64,000 bases of DNA from contig CABHOK010000003.1 of the NCBI GenBank assembly GCA_902168205.1, positions 1 to 64,000 on the forward strand, in the 5' to 3' direction. The notes beneath the pieces are model-generated. The model made no database searches, had not been told where the DNA came from, and saw nothing but the letters and a program-made list of their open reading frames with translations. Of the stretch, positions 35,466 to 44,870 are shown piece by piece. This stretch comes from an uncultured Chitinophaga sp. Lineage in GTDB: Bacteria > Bacteroidota > Bacteroidia > Cytophagales > Cyclobacteriaceae. The translations under genes and the position numbers were made by a program. Position 1 is the first letter of the stretch. Each line of letters opens with the position of its first letter.

Positions 35466-37841
35466 ATGCTGCAAAACTACCTCAAGATTGCTTTCCGGAA
35501 CCTGCTCCGTCACAAAGCATTTTCATTCATTAATGTTTTTGGTCTCTCCATCGGTATGGCCTGTAGTATACTAATACTGCTTTGGGTACACGATGAACTG
35601 AGCTACGATAAATTCCACGAAGGCTCAGACTATATTTACCGTCTTACAGCAGAGCTTCCAAAAGAGAATATAAAGGCTGCAGTATCCTCTGCGCCCATCG
35701 CTCCGGCCATACAAAATGCTATCCCTGAAATTGAAAGTACGGTGCGACTTTCCATGGGCGGTGGATTGGACTTGCTGCAAGTGGAAGACCGAAACTTTGA
35801 AGAGACTCGGATGTGTTTTGCAGATTCAAACTTGCTTCAGTTCTTTTCATTCAGGCTGGTAAAAGGCGATCCTGCAACAGCCATGTTACTGCCGGAAGGC
35901 GTGTTGATCACCGAATCGATGGCGAAGAAATATTTTGGCAATGAGGATCCACTGGGGAAGATCATCCGGAAGAATCGCGCAGAAGATCTTACCATAACAG
36001 GCGTGTTGGCAGATATACCCCGGAACTCACACCTGCAGTTTGATTTCATTCAGCCGATGGTTTACCTCGCGCGCACCAACCGCGATCTGAAAGAAAATAT
36101 TTGGGACAATTTCAACTACTATACCTATGTTCGTCTCGATAAGAATTTTGCCGCGACACCAACTGCCCTTGCTGCTATCGGGAATAAAGTACAGGACATA
36201 TATAAGGCAAATGAACCACACCTGAAAGTTGCGTTTAAACTGCAGCCCCTCGCAGATATACATTTGCATTCCAAATTCATGGCCGATGTAGCCGGGCATG
36301 GAAATATACAGTATGTATATATCTTTATTGTGGTAGGTATATTTGTGTTGGCGGTAGCGTGTATTAACTTTATGAACCTGGCCACAGCGCGCTCGGCCCG
36401 CAGAGCGAAAGAAGTTGGTTTGCGTAAAGTTGCCGGTGCCGTTCGTTTTCAACTGATTCGGCAGTTTCTCGCAGAGTCTTCACTCATTGCCTGCCTCGCG
36501 CTGGTAATTGCACTCGCGGTAGTATATGCTGTGCTGCCCGCCTTTAATGATCTTGCCGGCAAATCACTCAGTATAAATTTGCTGAATGTAAAGATGGTTG
36601 CCGGTGTGCTGAGCATAACATTGATCACCGGTTTGCTGGCAGGTAGTTATCCCGCTCTTTTCCTCTCTGGATTTGTACCGGTAAAAGTATTGAAAGGTAA
36701 TCTGAAAGCCGGTGCCGGAAACAGTTTGTTTCGAAACACGATGGTGATCGTTCAGTTTTCGGTTTCGATTATGTTGCTGGTGGGTACGGCTGTGATATAC
36801 GATCAACTGAAATATATACGTACGCGCAACCTTGGGTTTGATAAAGAGAACCTGATCTATATGCGCATGACCGGTGAGCTGTGGGGTAAATATCAGACGC
36901 TGCGCACATCGCTCGAACAAAATCCGCTAACCAGTAATTTTACGTTTGTATCTGATCTGCCAACCAACCTGGTAAGTGGTACTGTGAATGTTGAGTGGGA
37001 AGGTAAAGATCCGGAGTCTCAACCCTTGTTCGCAAACATGGCAGTCGATGAGAACTTTATGGAAGTCTTTAATGCGACTTTGCTAAGCGGTCGTGGTTTC
37101 TCAAAAGATTTCAAAGCAGATACCGCCAGCTATATCGTTAATGAAAAGGCATTGAAGATCATGAACATCGATCCTGCCAATGCTGTAGGACAAAGCTTAA
37201 CGCAGTGGGGTAATAAAGGTACGATTATCGGTGTGGTAAAAGACTTTAATTTCAAGCCGATTCAACAACCGATCGAACCGTTGATTCTGCGACTGAATAC
37301 CTGGGGCGCGTGGGGTGTAATACGAACCAAACCGATGGAAACCGATAGAACTATTGCCGCACTGGAAGGTATATGCAAGACGCTGAACCCTGCTTATCCG
37401 TTTACCTATAATTTTATCGACAAAGACCTGGATAATATGTACCAGGCCGAGCAACGCCTCAGCAGTTTGTTTATGGTGTTTGCAGGACTGGCTATATTTA
37501 TCTCCTGTCTCGGTTTATATGGTTTATCGGCATTCCTGGCCGAGAGACGTACCAAGGAAATTGGTGTGCGTAAAGTTTTAGGAGCATCGGTACCACATAT
37601 AGTATATCTGCTTTCTACTACGTTTACACGCCCGGTGTTTGTGGCCATGATTATAGCAGGTCCGTTATCGTGGTATGCTATGAACCGTTGGCTTGAAATA
37701 TTTGCGTATCATGTAGAGATACATTGGAGTATATTTGTGATCGCCTTTTCTGTTGCGATACTGATTGCGTGGTTAACGGTGAGTTATGAATCCATCAAAG
37801 CAGCGATCGCCAATCCGGCTAAATCGCTGCGTGATGAATAG
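35466..37841 (+). CDS. MacB/FtsX-type ABC transporter permease
   Basis: Starting at ATG 35466 (MLQNYLKIAFRNLLRHKAF) the protein has 791 residues. An in-frame ATG at 35403 only adds a non-conserved leader. Two MacB-periplasmic-core-plus-FtsX halves are visible: TM1 after AFSFINVFGLSIGMAC, periplasmic part to about 270, FtsX segment YVYIFIVVGIFVLAVACINFMN followed by ARSARRAKEVGLRKVAGA, then a second half ending AERRTKEIGVRKVLGAS and KAAIANPAKSLRDE. No ATPase is encoded nearby. Such permeases usually act in lipoprotein or peptide export and stress response. Convergent with the next gene, with 10 bases between. Confidence 0.85.
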   Translation: MLQNYLKIAFRNLLRHKAFSFINVFGLSIGMACSILILLWVHDELSYDKFHEGSDYIYRLTAELPKENIKAAVSSAPIAPAIQNAIPEIESTVRLSMGGGLDLLQVEDRNFEETRMCFADSNLLQFFSFRLVKGDPATAMLLPEGVLITESMAKKYFGNEDPLGKIIRKNRAEDLTITGVLADIPRNSHLQFDFIQPMVYLARTNRDLKENIWDNFNYYTYVRLDKNFAATPTALAAIGNKVQDIYKANEPHLKVAFKLQPLADIHLHSKFMADVAGHGNIQYVYIFIVVGIFVLAVACINFMNLATARSARRAKEVGLRKVAGAVRFQLIRQFLAESSLIACLALVIALAVVYAVLPAFNDLAGKSLSINLLNVKMVAGVLSITLITGLLAGSYPALFLSGFVPVKVLKGNLKAGAGNSLFRNTMVIVQFSVSIMLLVGTAVIYDQLKYIRTRNLGFDKENLIYMRMTGELWGKYQTLRTSLEQNPLTSNFTFVSDLPTNLVSGTVNVEWEGKDPESQPLFANMAVDENFMEVFNATLLSGRGFSKDFKADTASYIVNEKALKIMNIDPANAVGQSLTQWGNKGTIIGVVKDFNFKPIQQPIEPLILRLNTWGAWGVIRTKPMETDRTIAALEGICKTLNPAYPFTYNFIDKDLDNMYQAEQRLSSLFMVFAGLAIFISCLGLYGLSAFLAERRTKEIGVRKVLGASVPHIVYLLSTTFTRPVFVAMIIAGPLSWYAMNRWLEIFAYHVEIHWSIFVIAFSVAILIAWLTVSYESIKAAIANPAKSLRDE

Positions 37842-37851
37842 TATATCTTCT

Positions 37852-40500
37852 TTATTCCGATCGTAAACTCTTTACCGGGTTTGCCAGTGCTGCCCGTATC
37901 GATTGATAACTTACCGTGAGCAGGGTAATGGCCAGTGCACCTAACCCTGCCGTTGTAAGAATCCAGGCGCTGATGGCTGTACGATACGCGTACTCCTTCA
38001 GCCACTCATCCAATATATAGTAAGCTATAGGAATGGCGATCAGACAAGCCAATACCACCAGCCATACGAACTCTTTGGACAGCATGCCCCACAGGTTGGC
38101 AACTGATGCACCCAGCACCTTGCGGATGCCGATCTCTTTGGTGCGTTGCTCAGCAACAAATGACGCGAGTCCAAATAACCCCAGACAGCTAATAAATATA
38201 GCAAGGCATGCAAACACCGCAGCCAGTTTGCCAATTCGTTCTTCTGCTCTGAACTTGGCTGCGTACGACTGATCTACAAAATTATACTCGAACGGTAAAT
38301 CCGGAATTACCTTTGTAAACACAGGCTCTATTTTAGCAATCGCTTCGCTGGTGCTCATAGCCGGATTAAGACGCAGCAACAATACACCTTTATAACCGAA
38401 GGTGAAATATACCGAGGGACGAGTAGGCTCGAAGGGCGATTCCATAACCATGTCTTTGATAACACCTATTATAGTAAAATCTTTGTCTACACCCCACGGA
38501 CGGTTAGCCCAATGTATAACTTCGCCTACGGGATTTTCAAGTCCCATTTCTTTTGCAGCCGATTCATTGATTACCATCGCAGAAGAATCACCGGCCATGG
38601 TAAGAAGGAAATCACGTCCGTCAATAAATTGCCATCCAACGGTCTTGCCGAATTCGGCCGTTACGTTCAAAGTAGCAAAGCCATCTTCTTGCTTGTTCGG
38701 ATCTTTACCTTTCCAGGTAAATCCTCCGTTGTTAGACCATATACCGGTAACTTCTCCGCCAGCCTCCGCCACTTCAATCACAGCTCCCGTAGCTTTTAAT
38801 TCCGTACGAATTACATTGGCTTGCTTGTTATATTCATCTGATTTTTTCCACATCGATATCAGTCCCTCGCGGCTATAACCAACCGGTCTGTCTTTAACAA
38901 ACATGATCTGGTGATAGATTACACCGGTACAGATCATCAGAATTACCGATACTGTAAATTGTAGTGTAACCAGTACTTTGCGTGGTATAGATGCCGTGTT
39001 GCGTAACCGGAAAGTTCCTTTGAGTATATGTACCGGGTTGAACGATGACAAATATAGGGCAGGGTAACTTCCGGCAAGCAGTCCGGTGAGGAGTATAAAA
39101 CCAAGTGCAGTCAGCCAGAAGCCAGCCAGGTGCCATGGCATGGTCATTGCTTTACCGGCCAGTTGATTAAACCAAGGTAATGACGCACCTACGATAACCA
39201 ATGCCACTATAAATGAAAGTATAACTACTAAAAACGATTCGCTGAAGAATTGTCCAATCAGTTGTCTGCGTACCGAGCCTATTGTTTTACGAATGCCAAC
39301 TTCCTTCGCACGCTTTTCAGAACGCGCAGTGCTCAGGTTCATAAAGTTTATACAGGCGAGTAATAAAACAAATATACCGATGGCACCCATAAACCATACA
39401 ATCTGCACCGGGCCGTTTTGCAGAACACCTTCTTTAAAGTTTGAGTACAAATGCCATTTATCCATGGGCAACAGATGTACCTCAGGTTTGTATTGCATTT
39501 CTTCTTTCAGGTAGTCGATGTTCTTGATCGCATTCATTTCTGCGTTAAAGATGTTGGCACCGGCACGTTCCATGGAGATGTTGGGTTGTATCTCTACATA
39601 TACCATCAGGAAGTGATTCTCCCATCCTTGTTTAGCGATCCAGTCTTCCCGTTTCAGACGGAATTTCCAGGGTTCAAAGAAATTTATACCGTGGAACGCT
39701 GAGTTCTTCGGAAAGTCTTCATATACACCTGTAACAACCACATCGATAGTACCATTTACCTTTAGCGGTTTCCCCAGCGGATCATCATTACTAAAGAAGG
39801 CTTTGGCAGTAGATTCCGAAATCATCACGGAGTGCAGATCATTCAGTCCCGACCACGTACCATATTTCATTTTCCAGGTAAACATTTCAGGCGCACCTTC
39901 ACCTATATACATACCGGTTCGTGACAGCTTTTTGTCACCTGCAGATAATACGGCACCAAAGCCGGATGTAGGCACTACATGTTTGAAGTTAGCGCCATAG
40001 GTGCTTTGAAGTTCTTCTATTAACGGATAGGGTAAATAATCTTGTCCTATAAAATGTTTACCTTGAAAAACACCTCCCTTTATTACCTGCGCGATACGCG
40101 GGTAATTGGTGTGATAATGATTGAAGGATAGTTCATCGTATACCCATAAACCTATAATTATAGCGACCGCCATACCTGTAGCAAGTCCGCCTATATTTAT
40201 AAAGGAATAGCCTTTATACTTCAGCAAATTTCGTATGCCGATTTTGAGATAGCTTTTGATCATTGCATAATGATTTAAGTTGTGATAGGAAGAGGATGGT
40301 TTAATGATGCCCGGCCTGAAAAGCAGGAGTACATCAACTATGAATTTTATATCAGCTTTTCGTTTACCATTTACCGAATTGCGTTCGTGGTATAATTCCA
40401 TCAGGTCGCCTTCTATATGGTATAGCAGATCAGGATGGCAGTACCATCGGAAGAACCGAAGGAACAGATTGGGGGGATTGGGTTTTATATTGCGCTTCAT
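37852..40500 (-). CDS. MacB/FtsX-type permease with N-terminal prefix domain
   Basis: About 882 residues from ATG 40500, with an ATGA overlap with the PadR gene. The first about 75 residues (PNLFLRFFRWYCHPDLLYHIEGDLMELY) are the permease prefix domain found only in Bacteroidota permeases paired with PadR regulators. The rest is a two-half MacB/FtsX permease like its neighbour (KGYSFINIGGLATGMAVAIII, ARSEKRAKEVGIRKTIGS, AEQRTKEIGIRKVLGAS), ending RAALANPVKSLRSE. A start at 40548 would overlap the regulator more and disrupt the prefix. Substrate unknown. Regulated with PadR, see the operator. Confidence 0.85.
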   Translation of the reverse strand: MKRNIKPNPPNLFLRFFRWYCHPDLLYHIEGDLMELYHERNSVNGKRKADIKFIVDVLLLFRPGIIKPSSSYHNLNHYAMIKSYLKIGIRNLLKYKGYSFINIGGLATGMAVAIIIGLWVYDELSFNHYHTNYPRIAQVIKGGVFQGKHFIGQDYLPYPLIEELQSTYGANFKHVVPTSGFGAVLSAGDKKLSRTGMYIGEGAPEMFTWKMKYGTWSGLNDLHSVMISESTAKAFFSNDDPLGKPLKVNGTIDVVVTGVYEDFPKNSAFHGINFFEPWKFRLKREDWIAKQGWENHFLMVYVEIQPNISMERAGANIFNAEMNAIKNIDYLKEEMQYKPEVHLLPMDKWHLYSNFKEGVLQNGPVQIVWFMGAIGIFVLLLACINFMNLSTARSEKRAKEVGIRKTIGSVRRQLIGQFFSESFLVVILSFIVALVIVGASLPWFNQLAGKAMTMPWHLAGFWLTALGFILLTGLLAGSYPALYLSSFNPVHILKGTFRLRNTASIPRKVLVTLQFTVSVILMICTGVIYHQIMFVKDRPVGYSREGLISMWKKSDEYNKQANVIRTELKATGAVIEVAEAGGEVTGIWSNNGGFTWKGKDPNKQEDGFATLNVTAEFGKTVGWQFIDGRDFLLTMAGDSSAMVINESAAKEMGLENPVGEVIHWANRPWGVDKDFTIIGVIKDMVMESPFEPTRPSVYFTFGYKGVLLLRLNPAMSTSEAIAKIEPVFTKVIPDLPFEYNFVDQSYAAKFRAEERIGKLAAVFACLAIFISCLGLFGLASFVAEQRTKEIGIRKVLGASVANLWGMLSKEFVWLVVLACLIAIPIAYYILDEWLKEYAYRTAISAWILTTAGLGALAITLLTVSYQSIRAALANPVKSLRSE

Positions 40501-40841
40501 GACGATGCAATCTTTACCTGTAAAGCAACCTTTGGTATAGAGCGCCACAGATCTTCGCGTGTGTTTCGCGTATATTCCATTGCTTTCTTACCGAGGGCGG
40601 TGATCTCGAAATACTTCTTCGGCCGGCCGGCACGTTCTTCTGTTATTTCGCCATCATGCGAGCGTATATACCCTTTGTCTTCGAGTCGCTTTAACGCAGT
40701 ATGCAGCGCACCCATACTAACATTGCGCGAGAGTCTGTTCTCAATTTCCTTTTTGATGGATACTCCGTAAGCGTCATTGTAGAGCACACCAATGGTGAGA
40801 ATAACTACTTCTTCGAATTCACCCAGTTGATACTTCTTCAT
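40497..40841 (-). CDS. PadR-family transcriptional regulator
   Basis: The 114-residue protein is a classic PadR winged helix: GEFEEVVILTIGVLYNDAYGVSIKKEI, MGALHTALKRLEDKGYIRS, RAGRPKKYFEITALGKKAM. PadR proteins usually repress genes until a ligand or stress relieves them. Its stop overlaps the start of the permease gene by 4 bases, the usual PadR-permease pair of Bacteroidota. A perfect palindrome lies just upstream of its own start, overlapping the likely -7 box. Confidence 0.9.
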   Translation of the reverse strand: MKKYQLGEFEEVVILTIGVLYNDAYGVSIKKEIENRLSRNVSMGALHTALKRLEDKGYIRSHDGEITEERAGRPKKYFEITALGKKAMEYTRNTREDLWRSIPKVALQVKIASS

Positions 40842-40854
40842 GCTGAATAATTAA

Positions 40855-40870
40855 TTCCTAAATGTAGGAA
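40855..40870 (-). promoter_or_regulatory. candidate PadR operator over the promoter
   Basis: TTCCTAAATGTAGGAA is a perfect 6-bp inverted repeat with a 4-nt spacer, 14 bases upstream of the PadR start. On the minus strand it contains TACATTTA, one base off the TAnnTTTG -7 box. A bound dimer would block this promoter, so PadR autoregulation is plausible. Confidence 0.5.
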
Positions 40871-41057
40871 TAATAATGATGCCAGTTTTAAAACCGTGTA
40901 ATCAGAGTGGAAACCGCTATGCTTGTTAAGTGGAGTGTTCGGTTGTGAACGGAATCCGAACACCGGTGCAGGAGTGCGTAATTTGAAAAAGGATATATAC
41001 CGGCAATGCTTCGAAGTATACACGTGCAGATAATAATTACGAAGTCTATATAAAATG

Positions 41058-41089
41058 AAAGAGGGTGTCTTTTTACAGGCACCCTCTTT
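41058..41089 (-). terminator. terminator after the carboxypeptidase-regulatory-domain gene
   Basis: AAAGAGGGTG (41058-41067) pairs with CACCCTCTTT (41080-41089) around a 12-nt loop. On the minus strand it follows the stop at 41115 by about 25 bases and runs into a T-rich tail. Confidence 0.75.
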
Positions 41090-41114
41090 GGTATTCTTTA
41101 AGTATATCGATATA

Positions 41115-41777
41115 CTATTTTTTCTTCTTATTTTTCTTGAGCGAGTTAAAGAACTTCACCCAGTTGAACGGGTTGAGAAACGGGTTGGTAACAGGTTGAA
41201 ATTTAGCGCTTGTTGAACTTGCCCATTGGTTAAGATAGTATCGCTGGTTCTGATAGCCATCCATGGGTGTAGTCTTGATCATGAGTGCGAGCAGTTCTTC
41301 ATTCATATTTCGCTTGTCGATGCGTTCATCTTCCAGCGGCATGTTCAAAGCAAGTACAGCCTGTTTGAAAACTTCTTCTGTAGGAAATGGCATGATCACG
41401 ACTTCCGGCAGCAATGTAGTGTCCTGTAACATCGTGATGATGATGGTTTGATACTCAGGAGAATCCTCAGGCACAACAAAAGTCTGGTGCTGATAACCAA
41501 CCGAGCTGATCAGGATTTCATCGCCTGTCAATACGGGCATTGAGAAAAAACCTACTGAGTTTGTTGTTGTACCACGACCTGCTTTGGGTACATATACGTG
41601 TACGCCTGGCACGGGTCTGCCCTTTACAGTGTCTTCTTCAATAACAACACCGGAAAGCTGGATAACACGCTTTTTTTGCTGCGCCTGCGCGACCTGGGCC
41701 GTGCAAATAATTGCCAGCAACAATGTTATAAGTGTAGTGGATTTGAGTATGTACGATTTCACGATATGCTTTCTCAC
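41115..41777 (-). CDS. secreted protein with carboxypeptidase-D-like regulatory domain
   Basis: The 220-residue protein has a signal peptide (AQVAQAQ) and then a CarboxypepD_reg-like/TonB-plug-like beta-sandwich (VIQLSGVVIEEDTVKGRPVPGVHVYVPKAGRGTT is split by the usual G-V-V...P-G-V pattern, then GFFSMPVLTGDEILISSVGY). After a TLLPEVVI strand comes a helical tail ending in a basic cluster (SLKKNKKKK). Such domains usually front TonB-dependent receptors, but here no barrel follows. It may be a free-standing cell-surface or periplasmic protein. Divergent from the ArsR-like gene. Confidence 0.75.
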   Translation of the reverse strand: MRKHIVKSYILKSTTLITLLLAIICTAQVAQAQQKKRVIQLSGVVIEEDTVKGRPVPGVHVYVPKAGRGTTTNSVGFFSMPVLTGDEILISSVGYQHQTFVVPEDSPEYQTIIITMLQDTTLLPEVVIMPFPTEEVFKQAVLALNMPLEDERIDKRNMNEELLALMIKTTPMDGYQNQRYYLNQWASSTSAKFQPVTNPFLNPFNWVKFFNSLKKNKKKK

Positions 41778-41800
41778 TTTTTCAAATATAGGGATAAGGC

Positions 41801-41829
41801 TTGCAACTGCCTAATTTCCCATACCTTTG
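41801..41829 (+). promoter_or_regulatory. Bacteroidota promoter of the ArsR-like gene
   Basis: TTG (41801-41803) and TACCTTTG (41822-41829) match the -33 and -7 boxes with 18 bases between. The predicted transcription start lies about 15 bases ahead of ATG 41851. The TTG at 41827 falls inside the -7 box, so it cannot be the start codon. Confidence 0.6.
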
Positions 41830-41850
41830 GCTGTAAAGCAAGGATGTACC

Positions 41851-42267
41851 ATGCGGCTTAAAAGTTTTAATTTAACGCTGGGATCGCAGATTTTTAAGGC
41901 TTGTGCTGACGAATCGCGGTTGCGGATTCTCCACCTCATTTTTATGAATGGCGAAATGTGTATCACGGATGTCGAAAAAATTCTTGATTTTACGCAGGCC
42001 AAGACCTCGCGCCATCTCATTTATTTAAAAAATGCCGGCATTGTGGGGCACAGGCGTTATAACCATTGGGTGTTTTACCAGATTAAAGACGAAGTGTTCG
42101 AGATCATTAACCAGATCTTCCAGTTTTTGCGCAGAGACTCGCAGCTTCAGCACGATCAGCACATTTACCAAACTTTATTTACCAATCGCGAGTTAGCAGT
42201 AAATAACCGCCAGATACAACAATGGCGCAGCGGACGCATGGAAAAAGAGAAATTAAAAAGCGATTAG
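41851..42267 (+). CDS. ArsR-family transcriptional regulator
   Basis: About 138 residues from ATG 41851. The ArsR winged helix is clear: SQIFKACADESRLRILHLIF, ITDVEKILDFTQAKTSRHLIYL, KNAGIVGHRRYNHWVFY. No metal-binding Cys pair (ELCVCDL-like) is present, since the recognition-helix region reads EMCITDVEKIL with only one Cys, so this looks like a non-metal ArsR member. The downstream neighbour is YjjG, 113 bases away on the same strand. Confidence 0.85.
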   Translation: MRLKSFNLTLGSQIFKACADESRLRILHLIFMNGEMCITDVEKILDFTQAKTSRHLIYLKNAGIVGHRRYNHWVFYQIKDEVFEIINQIFQFLRRDSQLQHDQHIYQTLFTNRELAVNNRQIQQWRSGRMEKEKLKSD

Positions 42268-42380
42268 TTTACGCCCGTTGGTAGCGGCTATACAACCAAA
42301 TGACCAGAAATCTTTGTTAAAAAGTCTCGCGATCATTTGATTTGAACTTTACAAAATTACGACAAGCATAAGACCGAACC

Positions 42381-43076
42381 GTGAAAGAGTATACGTGCAT
42401 TTTTTTTGACCTGGATCATACCTTGTGGGATTTCGAAACCAATTCGCGCGAAACACTTTATGAATTATATCATCAGTATGATCTGCAATCCAAAGGCGTA
42501 ACATCCATCGAAGAATTTCAAGCTAAATTCAAAGAGGTCAATACAATTCTGTGGGAACTGTATGACACTGGCAAACTCGATAGTGACACGATACGCAAGG
42601 AACGCTTCAAGCAGATATTAGGACACTTTGGAGCTTACGAAGAAAAACTCAGCAAAGATATATCGGCCGATTATTTGCAGGCGTGCCCCAAGAAAGGAAA
42701 CCTGATGCCCTACACCATTGACGTACTCGATTACCTGTACGGAAAATATAAACTCTCCATTATTACCAACGGCTTTGATGAGATCCAACACGTGAAGATG
42801 AGCTCGGGTAACATTCACAAATACTTCGATCACATTGTAACATCACAAAAAGCCGGGCATAAAAAACCTTCACGCGAAATTTTTGACTACGCGTTGAAGA
42901 GCTATGCCGCACAATGCCACGAAGCCATTATGATTGGCGACAACCTGCTGACCGATATCGGAGGCTCTCGTAGTGCCTCTATCGATAATGTTTTCTTCAA
43001 TCCTGAAAAGAACAAGCATGAGAGTGTTGTTACTTATGAGATCAGCTGTCTCTCTGAACTGCGACAGATTCTTTGA
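42381..43076 (+). CDS. YjjG-type HAD nucleotidase/phosphatase
   Basis: From GTG 42381 the 231-residue protein has all four HAD motifs: motif I FFDLDHTLWDF (Asp nucleophile and acid), motif II IITNGF, the Lys before PSREIF, and motif IV GDNLLTDIGG. The helical cap between motifs I and II (GVTSIEEFQAKFKEVN and onward) matches YjjG, a house-cleaning enzyme that removes phosphate from noncanonical pyrimidine nucleotides. The start is a GTG because the downstream ATG codons would remove motif I. A 59-bp gap separates it from pruA. Confidence 0.85.
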   Translation: MKEYTCIFFDLDHTLWDFETNSRETLYELYHQYDLQSKGVTSIEEFQAKFKEVNTILWELYDTGKLDSDTIRKERFKQILGHFGAYEEKLSKDISADYLQACPKKGNLMPYTIDVLDYLYGKYKLSIITNGFDEIQHVKMSSGNIHKYFDHIVTSQKAGHKKPSREIFDYALKSYAAQCHEAIMIGDNLLTDIGGSRSASIDNVFFNPEKNKHESVVTYEISCLSELRQIL

Positions 43077-43135
43077 TTTCGATTACCTTTGCCGCACCAT
43101 TACAAAATTCATTAACCTATAACTGAGAATAATTT

Positions 43136-44767
43136 ATGCCGAAAGGATTTTTTCAAGTTCCTGATCCGAAGAACGAACCCGTTTTAAGTTATGCTCCCGG
43201 AAGTAAAGAACGCGCTGCCCTGAAGAAAGCTATTGAAGAAGCACGCGCACACGAAACAGACATTCCCATGTATATCGGTGCCGAAGAAGTGCGCACCGGA
43301 AATAAAAAGAGACTCTCGCCACCACACGACCATAAACATACGCTGGGTCATTTTCACGAAGGTGATGCCAAGCATGTAGAGCAAGCCGTTAACGCTGCGC
43401 TGGCTGCAAAACAACAGTGGGCTGATTTAGGTTGGGAACACCGCGCCTCTATATTTTTGAAAGCTGCCGATCTGCTGGCGGGTCCGTACCGCTATAAGAT
43501 CAATGCGGCTACTATGTTAGGACAATCGAAGAGTCCGTTTCAGGCAGAGATCGATTCAGCGTGTGAGTTGATCGACTTTCTGCGCTTCAATGTATACTTC
43601 ATGCAACAGATATACCAGGAGCAACCGGCATCATCTCCCGGAGTATGGAATAGAATGGAATATCGTCCGCTGGAAGGATTTACGTTTGCTGTCACGCCGT
43701 TCAACTTTACGGCTATAGCCGGTAACTTACCTGCCAGCATGGCGCTGATGGGGAACACCGTAGTATGGAAGCCTGCCTATACGCAGGTATATGCTGCGAA
43801 CGTAATTATGCAGGTGTTTAAAGAAGCTGGTTTACCGGATGGTGTTATTAACCTGATTTATGTTGATGGACCTGTTGCCGGTGATATTATCTTCAACCAT
43901 AAAGATTTTGCCGGACTACATTTCACCGGAAGCACCGCTGTGTTCCAGAATATGTGGAAGACTATCGGACAAAATATACATAATTATAAATCATACCCGC
44001 GCATCGTAGGAGAGACCGGTGGTAAGGATTTTGTAATGGTACACAAGACTGCGAATGCGAAAGAAGTATCAACAGCGCTTTCGCGCGGTGCATTCGAGTA
44101 TCAGGGACAAAAATGTTCAGCTGCTTCACGCGCCTATATACCTTCTAACCTGTGGGATGATGTGAAGAAGTTTTTGATCGATGATCTGAAGTCGTTCAAG
44201 ATGGGTGGCACCGAAGATTTCGGAAACTTCATTAATGCAGTGATCGATGAAAGATCGTTCGATAAAATAGCAGGCTATATTGAGCAGGCCCGCAAGAACC
44301 CGATGAACGAAATTATAGCCGGTGGTAAATACGATAAATCAAAAGGATACTTTGTTGAGCCGACTGTGATCGTAACCAAAGATCCATCTTCCGTTACCAT
44401 GTGCGAAGAGATCTTCGGTCCGGTGCTGACTATATATGTATACCCTGAAAACCAGTTTGAAGAAACACTGGAGCTGGTAGATAAAACATCTCCGTATGCA
44501 TTAACAGGATCTATACTGGCGAAAGATCGTTATGCGATCGAGCTTGCTACGAAGAAACTGTCCAACGCAGCGGGTAACTTCTACATCAATGATAAACCAA
44601 CCGGTGCTGTAGTAGGGCAACAACCTTTTGGTGGTGCACGCGGTTCCGGAACCAACGACAAGGCCGGAGCAAAAGTAAACCTGCTCCGCTGGGCATCGAT
44701 GCGCACGATTAAGGAGACATTTGTTACTCCGGTGGATTACCGTTATCCTTTCCTTGATAAGGAATAG
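43136..44767 (+). CDS. pruA: L-glutamate gamma-semialdehyde dehydrogenase
   Basis: The 543-residue ALDH matches Bacteroidota/eukaryotic-type P5C dehydrogenase. It oxidises glutamate semialdehyde to glutamate with NAD+, the second step of proline use. Catalytic residues are in GQKCSAASRAY (Cys nucleophile) and RIVGETGGKDF (Glu base). The N-terminus (MPKGFFQVPDPKNEPVLSYAPGS) and the end TPVDYRYPFLDKE are characteristic of this stand-alone form. The proline dehydrogenase domain is absent, so PutA is not fused. A -7-like box TACCTTTG lies at 43084-43091. A strong bidirectional terminator follows. Confidence 0.92.
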   Translation: MPKGFFQVPDPKNEPVLSYAPGSKERAALKKAIEEARAHETDIPMYIGAEEVRTGNKKRLSPPHDHKHTLGHFHEGDAKHVEQAVNAALAAKQQWADLGWEHRASIFLKAADLLAGPYRYKINAATMLGQSKSPFQAEIDSACELIDFLRFNVYFMQQIYQEQPASSPGVWNRMEYRPLEGFTFAVTPFNFTAIAGNLPASMALMGNTVVWKPAYTQVYAANVIMQVFKEAGLPDGVINLIYVDGPVAGDIIFNHKDFAGLHFTGSTAVFQNMWKTIGQNIHNYKSYPRIVGETGGKDFVMVHKTANAKEVSTALSRGAFEYQGQKCSAASRAYIPSNLWDDVKKFLIDDLKSFKMGGTEDFGNFINAVIDERSFDKIAGYIEQARKNPMNEIIAGGKYDKSKGYFVEPTVIVTKDPSSVTMCEEIFGPVLTIYVYPENQFEETLELVDKTSPYALTGSILAKDRYAIELATKKLSNAAGNFYINDKPTGAVVGQQPFGGARGSGTNDKAGAKVNLLRWASMRTIKETFVTPVDYRYPFLDKE

Positions 44768-44806
44768 GCGTTAATCGTTAACCGTTAATGGTTAATCGTT
44801 AATAGA
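44768..44806. repeat. short TTAAC-rich degenerate repeat after pruA
   Basis: The sequence between pruA and its terminator is built from GTTAATCGTTAACCGTTAAT-like units (GTTAA/TTAAC). It may be a short slipped repeat. No function can be assigned. Confidence 0.4.
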
Positions 44807-44817
44807 TATATACATAT

Positions 44818-44847
44818 AAAAAGCCCGGGGATTTTCCCGGGCTTTTT
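44818..44847. terminator. bidirectional terminator between pruA and creD
   Basis: AAAAAGCCCGGG (44818-44829) and CCCGGGCTTTTT (44836-44847) form a perfect 12-bp stem with loop GATTTT. The A-run and T-run make it functional on both strands for the converging genes. Confidence 0.92.
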
Positions 44848-44870
44848 GTTTTTGAAGAATGATAGCTTTG

